From an uncultured Bacilli bacterium (GTDB lineage Bacteria > Bacillota_I > Bacilli_A > RFN20 > CAG-826), in contig CAKPNG010000003.1 of assembly GCA_934168325.1 (NCBI GenBank), forward strand, positions 3,500 to 67,499: a stretch of DNA of 64,000 nt. Direction: 5' to 3'. Below the pieces are notes generated by a model that ran no database searches, was not told the origin of the DNA, and saw only the letters and a program-made list of their open reading frames with translations. Numbering within the stretch: position 1 is the first letter of the stretch; each line of letters starts with the position of its first letter. Of the stretch, positions 61,227 through 64,000 are shown one piece after another. A program made the position numbers and the translations under genes.

Positions 61227-63236
61227 TTAATAATTATTATCTAATAATAAATATATTCTAAATTCTGTACCAATTTTTCTAGTTTTAAGTTCAATATATC
61301 CATTAGCGTTATTTAATTGAGATTTAATTAAATATAGACCTAATCCTTCGTTATTATTTTTTTGTTCTTTATATGGTTCAAATATATGCTCAGGATTTTC
61401 AATTCCTTTTCCATCATCAATTATCTTAATAATATAGTAATAAGGAGTTACTGATGTTTTAATTCTAATTGTTTTACAATTAGAATGTTCAAAAGCGTTA
61501 AATAAGATATTTTTAATTGAACTATCTAATACAAATTTATTAGATATAACCATACCTTCTTTAATTCTATTAATTTTAAATTCTATGCCTAAAGCATAAG
61601 CATCTTCTTTAAGTTCATCATATATATTTAATAAAACATCTTGAGCATTTACACTTTCTAAAATAGTAGGAGTAAAGTTTTCTTTAGAAAAAGAACTACC
61701 TTCTTTAATAAGTTTAAATTGAGATTCATTATGTTTAATTAAGCTATCAATTAAAGTTTCTTTTTCTATTTCACTAGAATTAGCTTTTAATAATTCTAAA
61801 GAATTTCTTTCTAAGATTAATTCATTTTTTAAATCATGGAATAATACTCTTAATATTTTTTGAATATCATCGCTATTATCGATAGTGTTTCCAACATCAA
61901 TAACTTTAGCATTAGTTAATTTATATCTTTTAGCGTTTAATATTAAATTATGATAAACCATTCCAGCAGAAACTAAAGCAAAAGTTATTACATATATAAA
62001 ACTAGGAGCTAAAATAAATCCATAATTAAAACTAGCAATAAAAGACATCATTGGCATTAAACTAGCAAACATCATAACAATATCAGTAGTTTTTCTAGTG
62101 GGCATAATTAATATAGAACTATAAATTATTTCTAATGCAATAAATGCTAAATAAATAATTTTAAATAACGCATATATTTCTAAATGTAAGGAGAATAAAG
62201 TAATATCAGTTATTATAAAAGCTAAATTAAGTCTTAATAATATGAAATTTAGTGTTTTTATTTTATTAAGTCTAAAACAAGGCAAACTTAAAGGAATTAA
62301 ATCTAAACTAATTACAATTAGATAAAACCAAAAATTAGGAATAGTAGAAGAATCATAATTGATAAAGAAAATAGAAATAACATAAATTACTAAAATAACA
62401 CCTAAAGTAACTAATATAAAATTAGCTGGTGCTTTTTTAGATAACACAATAAACAAAATAAGACTACTTATACTACATAAACTAAATAATAAAGCTAGTA
62501 TAAGTTCTAATTGATTATAAAAAGTATAAGAAGCAATCTTATCATAAGTTCCAAACATGAAACTTAAATTTTTTAAATTAACATTAGGATTAATCTTATA
62601 ATGAATTGTAAATATATTAGTACGAGGAATAGTTCTAGCACTATAAGGAGGTAAATTAACGTTAAGTGGTATAGTATTACTTTTAAATTCTTTATTAATT
62701 ACTTTAGCTTCACATTGACTAAAATCTTTATTAATAGCATCATATTTAGCAAATGATCCATTAGTTCTTATTAAATTATCATTTAAATAAACATAATATA
62801 CATCAAAAACATGAGGGATATATAAACCAAATCTAACATTATCTAATCCATCAGCATAATTTTTAAATTTATTATAAATTAAATCATAATCTGTTTCATT
62901 TTCATAATTAAATTCTTGAATACTAATATAGATTGTACCATATTCACTTATACCATTAGATATATCAAAACCTGTACCATTTCTAATGTCTTTAACATCA
63001 TCAAATTTATTAGGCATATAATCTACATAAGTAATTAAATTAAAACTAGTAGGTTCTACTTGATTAACTGAATAAGAAACATAATCTATTCCACTATTTT
63101 GTTTTATTTTATAATTTAAAGTAGTAGTAGATTTATAAAGTACCAAAAAAGATAATAATATAGACAATATAAAAGATATAAATAAAGTAATAAATGATAC
63201 TTTTTCTAAAGTATCTACTTTTTGATTAGCCTTCAT
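61227..63236 (-). CDS. Sensor histidine kinase with multi-span membrane sensor
   Basis: A 669-residue kinase. One helix at about 12-38 is followed by an extracytoplasmic domain of about 170 residues and about seven further helices, a layout like 7TMR-DISM sensors. The cytosolic part has the H-box VLFHDLKNELILERN (phosphorylatable His), the N-box KNILFNAFEHSN and the ATP-lid motifs DDGKGI and EGLGLYLIKSQL. I start at the ATG at 63236, which overlaps the response regulator by 11 bases. A longer frame inside that gene is unlikely. The ligand is unknown; many DISM sensors are thought to respond to carbohydrates. Confidence 0.9.
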   Translation of the reverse strand: MKANQKVDTLEKVSFITLFISFILSILLSFLVLYKSTTTLNYKIKQNSGIDYVSYSVNQVEPTSFNLITYVDYMPNKFDDVKDIRNGTGFDISNGISEYGTIYISIQEFNYENETDYDLIYNKFKNYADGLDNVRFGLYIPHVFDVYYVYLNDNLIRTNGSFAKYDAINKDFSQCEAKVINKEFKSNTIPLNVNLPPYSARTIPRTNIFTIHYKINPNVNLKNLSFMFGTYDKIASYTFYNQLELILALLFSLCSISSLILFIVLSKKAPANFILVTLGVILVIYVISIFFINYDSSTIPNFWFYLIVISLDLIPLSLPCFRLNKIKTLNFILLRLNLAFIITDITLFSLHLEIYALFKIIYLAFIALEIIYSSILIMPTRKTTDIVMMFASLMPMMSFIASFNYGFILAPSFIYVITFALVSAGMVYHNLILNAKRYKLTNAKVIDVGNTIDNSDDIQKILRVLFHDLKNELILERNSLELLKANSSEIEKETLIDSLIKHNESQFKLIKEGSSFSKENFTPTILESVNAQDVLLNIYDELKEDAYALGIEFKINRIKEGMVISNKFVLDSSIKNILFNAFEHSNCKTIRIKTSVTPYYYIIKIIDDGKGIENPEHIFEPYKEQKNNNEGLGLYLIKSQLNNANGYIELKTRKIGTEFRIYLLLDNNY

Positions 63237-63879
63237 CGGAAATAAAATAATATCCTTTTGCAAATTGGGTATAGATATATTTAAAGTGAGAAATATCATT
63301 TATTTTCTTTCTTAAACTTGAAATATGTCTAGAGACACTAGTTCTTAAATTAAGTGAATCTTGTTGCCAAACTTCTTCATAGATCTTATCTGGAGTAAAA
63401 CATTGACCTTCATTTTGAGCTAAAAATAATAAAATATTAAATTCACTAGCAGTTAAAGGTAATTCTTTATTAGCAATAGTAACTTCTCTAGTATTTAAAT
63501 TAATTTTCATTTCTTTAAATACTAATATATTATTTACCTTTAGTCTTGATTCAATATGAGCTAATAAAGTAGATGGTTTGCATGGTTTAATTAAATAATC
63601 TAATGCTCCATTATCTAAATATTTACATATAAAAGAATAATCATCGATTGAACTTAAAATAATAATTGGTATTTTATTAGCTAATTCAATAAATATTTCT
63701 TCTCCATTACCATCTGGTAATATTAAATCTAATACTATTAAATCAAATGTATTATTTTTTAAAGCATCTTTAGCCTCTTTAACGTTACTAGCTTTAGTAA
63801 CGTTAAATTTATCTTTTAAAAATAATGCATTATTATTTAATACTTCTAGATTGTCTTCAATTAATAATATATTTTTCAT
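63226..63879 (-). CDS. OmpR family response regulator
   Basis: A 217-residue regulator. The receiver domain has LLIEDN with the acidic pair at 8-9, the phosphoacceptor Asp51 in DLIVLDLILPDGNG, and YLIKPCKPS with the conserved Lys. The winged-helix DNA-binding domain reads LTASEFNILLFLAQNEGQ and then RTSVSRHISSLRKKI. It partners the histidine kinase downstream by overlap. No ribosome binding site is seen; an extended -10 box (TGCTAATAT) ends six bases before the ATG. Target genes cannot be told from the window. Confidence 0.93.
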   Translation of the reverse strand: MKNILLIEDNLEVLNNNALFLKDKFNVTKASNVKEAKDALKNNTFDLIVLDLILPDGNGEEIFIELANKIPIIILSSIDDYSFICKYLDNGALDYLIKPCKPSTLLAHIESRLKVNNILVFKEMKINLNTREVTIANKELPLTASEFNILLFLAQNEGQCFTPDKIYEEVWQQDSLNLRTSVSRHISSLRKKINDISHFKYIYTQFAKGYYFISDEG

Positions 63880-63885
63880 ATCAAA

Positions 63886-63891
63886 ATATTA
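63886..63891 (-). promoter_or_regulatory. Extended -10 box of the response regulator gene, leaderless layout
   Basis: Minus strand TGCTAATAT, then TTTGAT, then the ATG. Same six-base spacing as for the AraC gene and the small membrane protein gene. Confidence 0.5.
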
Positions 63892-64000
63892 GCACAAATA
63901 TACGTATATTTAAATTATTATTAATAGTTAAATAAAAAAGTTAAATCCGAAAAAGCCCTTTTCTAATTCTTAAGTCCGTAAATATAATAATAGTGATGTT

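Noticed and set aside
1..64000. Mycoplasma-type genetic code (TGA as Trp)
   Set aside because: Several genes end in TGA with the next gene overlapping as ATGA, and the Trp codons I checked are TGG; the standard code applies.

Overview
The window is very AT-rich and gene-dense. It reads with the standard bacterial code: every Trp codon I checked is TGG, and TGA serves as a stop in several genes. Start sites mostly carry GGAGG-type ribosome binding sites, and there are many lipobox lipoproteins. It encodes an electron-bifurcating [FeFe] hydrogenase and mycoplasma-like, enlarged sugar ABC ATPases. This fits an anaerobic, probably gut-associated, low-GC member of the Bacilli/Mycoplasmatota-Erysipelotrichia side of the Firmicutes. 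That placement is inference; no rRNA, tRNA or marker gene is present. No CRISPR array, insertion sequence or prophage was seen.

Locus A (1-22385) is one long glycan-import operon. It encodes two lipoproteins, a solute-binding lipoprotein, two permeases, an SGNH esterase, a DUF4127 protein, a ROK kinase, GH20, GH31, an Idh/MocA dehydrogenase, NanE, an MsmX-like ATPase with a large coiled-coil insertion, a GH36 alpha-galactosidase and an RDD membrane protein. An AraC regulator lies convergent at the end. The hydrolases lack signal peptides, so oligosaccharides appear to be imported and then dismantled inside.

Locus B (22654-29349) is a surface set aimed at ester and phosphodiester bonds. It contains a CE2-type esterase lipoprotein, a membrane-anchored tandem glycerophosphodiesterase, a GNAT_C protein, a NAGPA-type phosphodiester glycosidase lipoprotein and a cytosolic twin of the esterase. 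Together with ManNAc-6-P epimerase in locus A, this suggests scavenging of phosphate-containing glycans such as teichoic acids (hypothesis).

Locus C (30786-35236) is an Mgl-type galactose/glucose transporter. The promoter carries a perfect LacI/cre-type palindrome in its spacer, and a strong hairpin lies between the binding-protein gene and the ATPase gene. The binding protein is a circular permutation of MglB: the segment that is normally N-terminal sits at the C-terminus and the ligand residues are kept. The permease carries an added cytosolic coiled coil of about 220 residues. I consider this the most unusual system in the window.

Locus D (36604-50691) is a LacI-controlled operon with paired operators flanking its promoter. 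It encodes an enlarged MsmX-like ATPase, the LacI regulator, two permeases, a binding lipoprotein, a nucleoside hydrolase, a large repeat-containing secreted protein, two propeller-like lipoproteins, a DUF624 protein and a ribokinase-like kinase.

The rest (50814-63879) holds a hemolysin III protein, a heterodimeric ABC exporter whose second half has an in-frame stop, the HydCBA hydrogenase operon ended by a clear terminator, a frameshifted AAA/DUF4143 ATPase, and a response regulator with a multi-membrane-span histidine kinase. Several genes have a -10 box ending six bases before the ATG, which points to leaderless transcripts.
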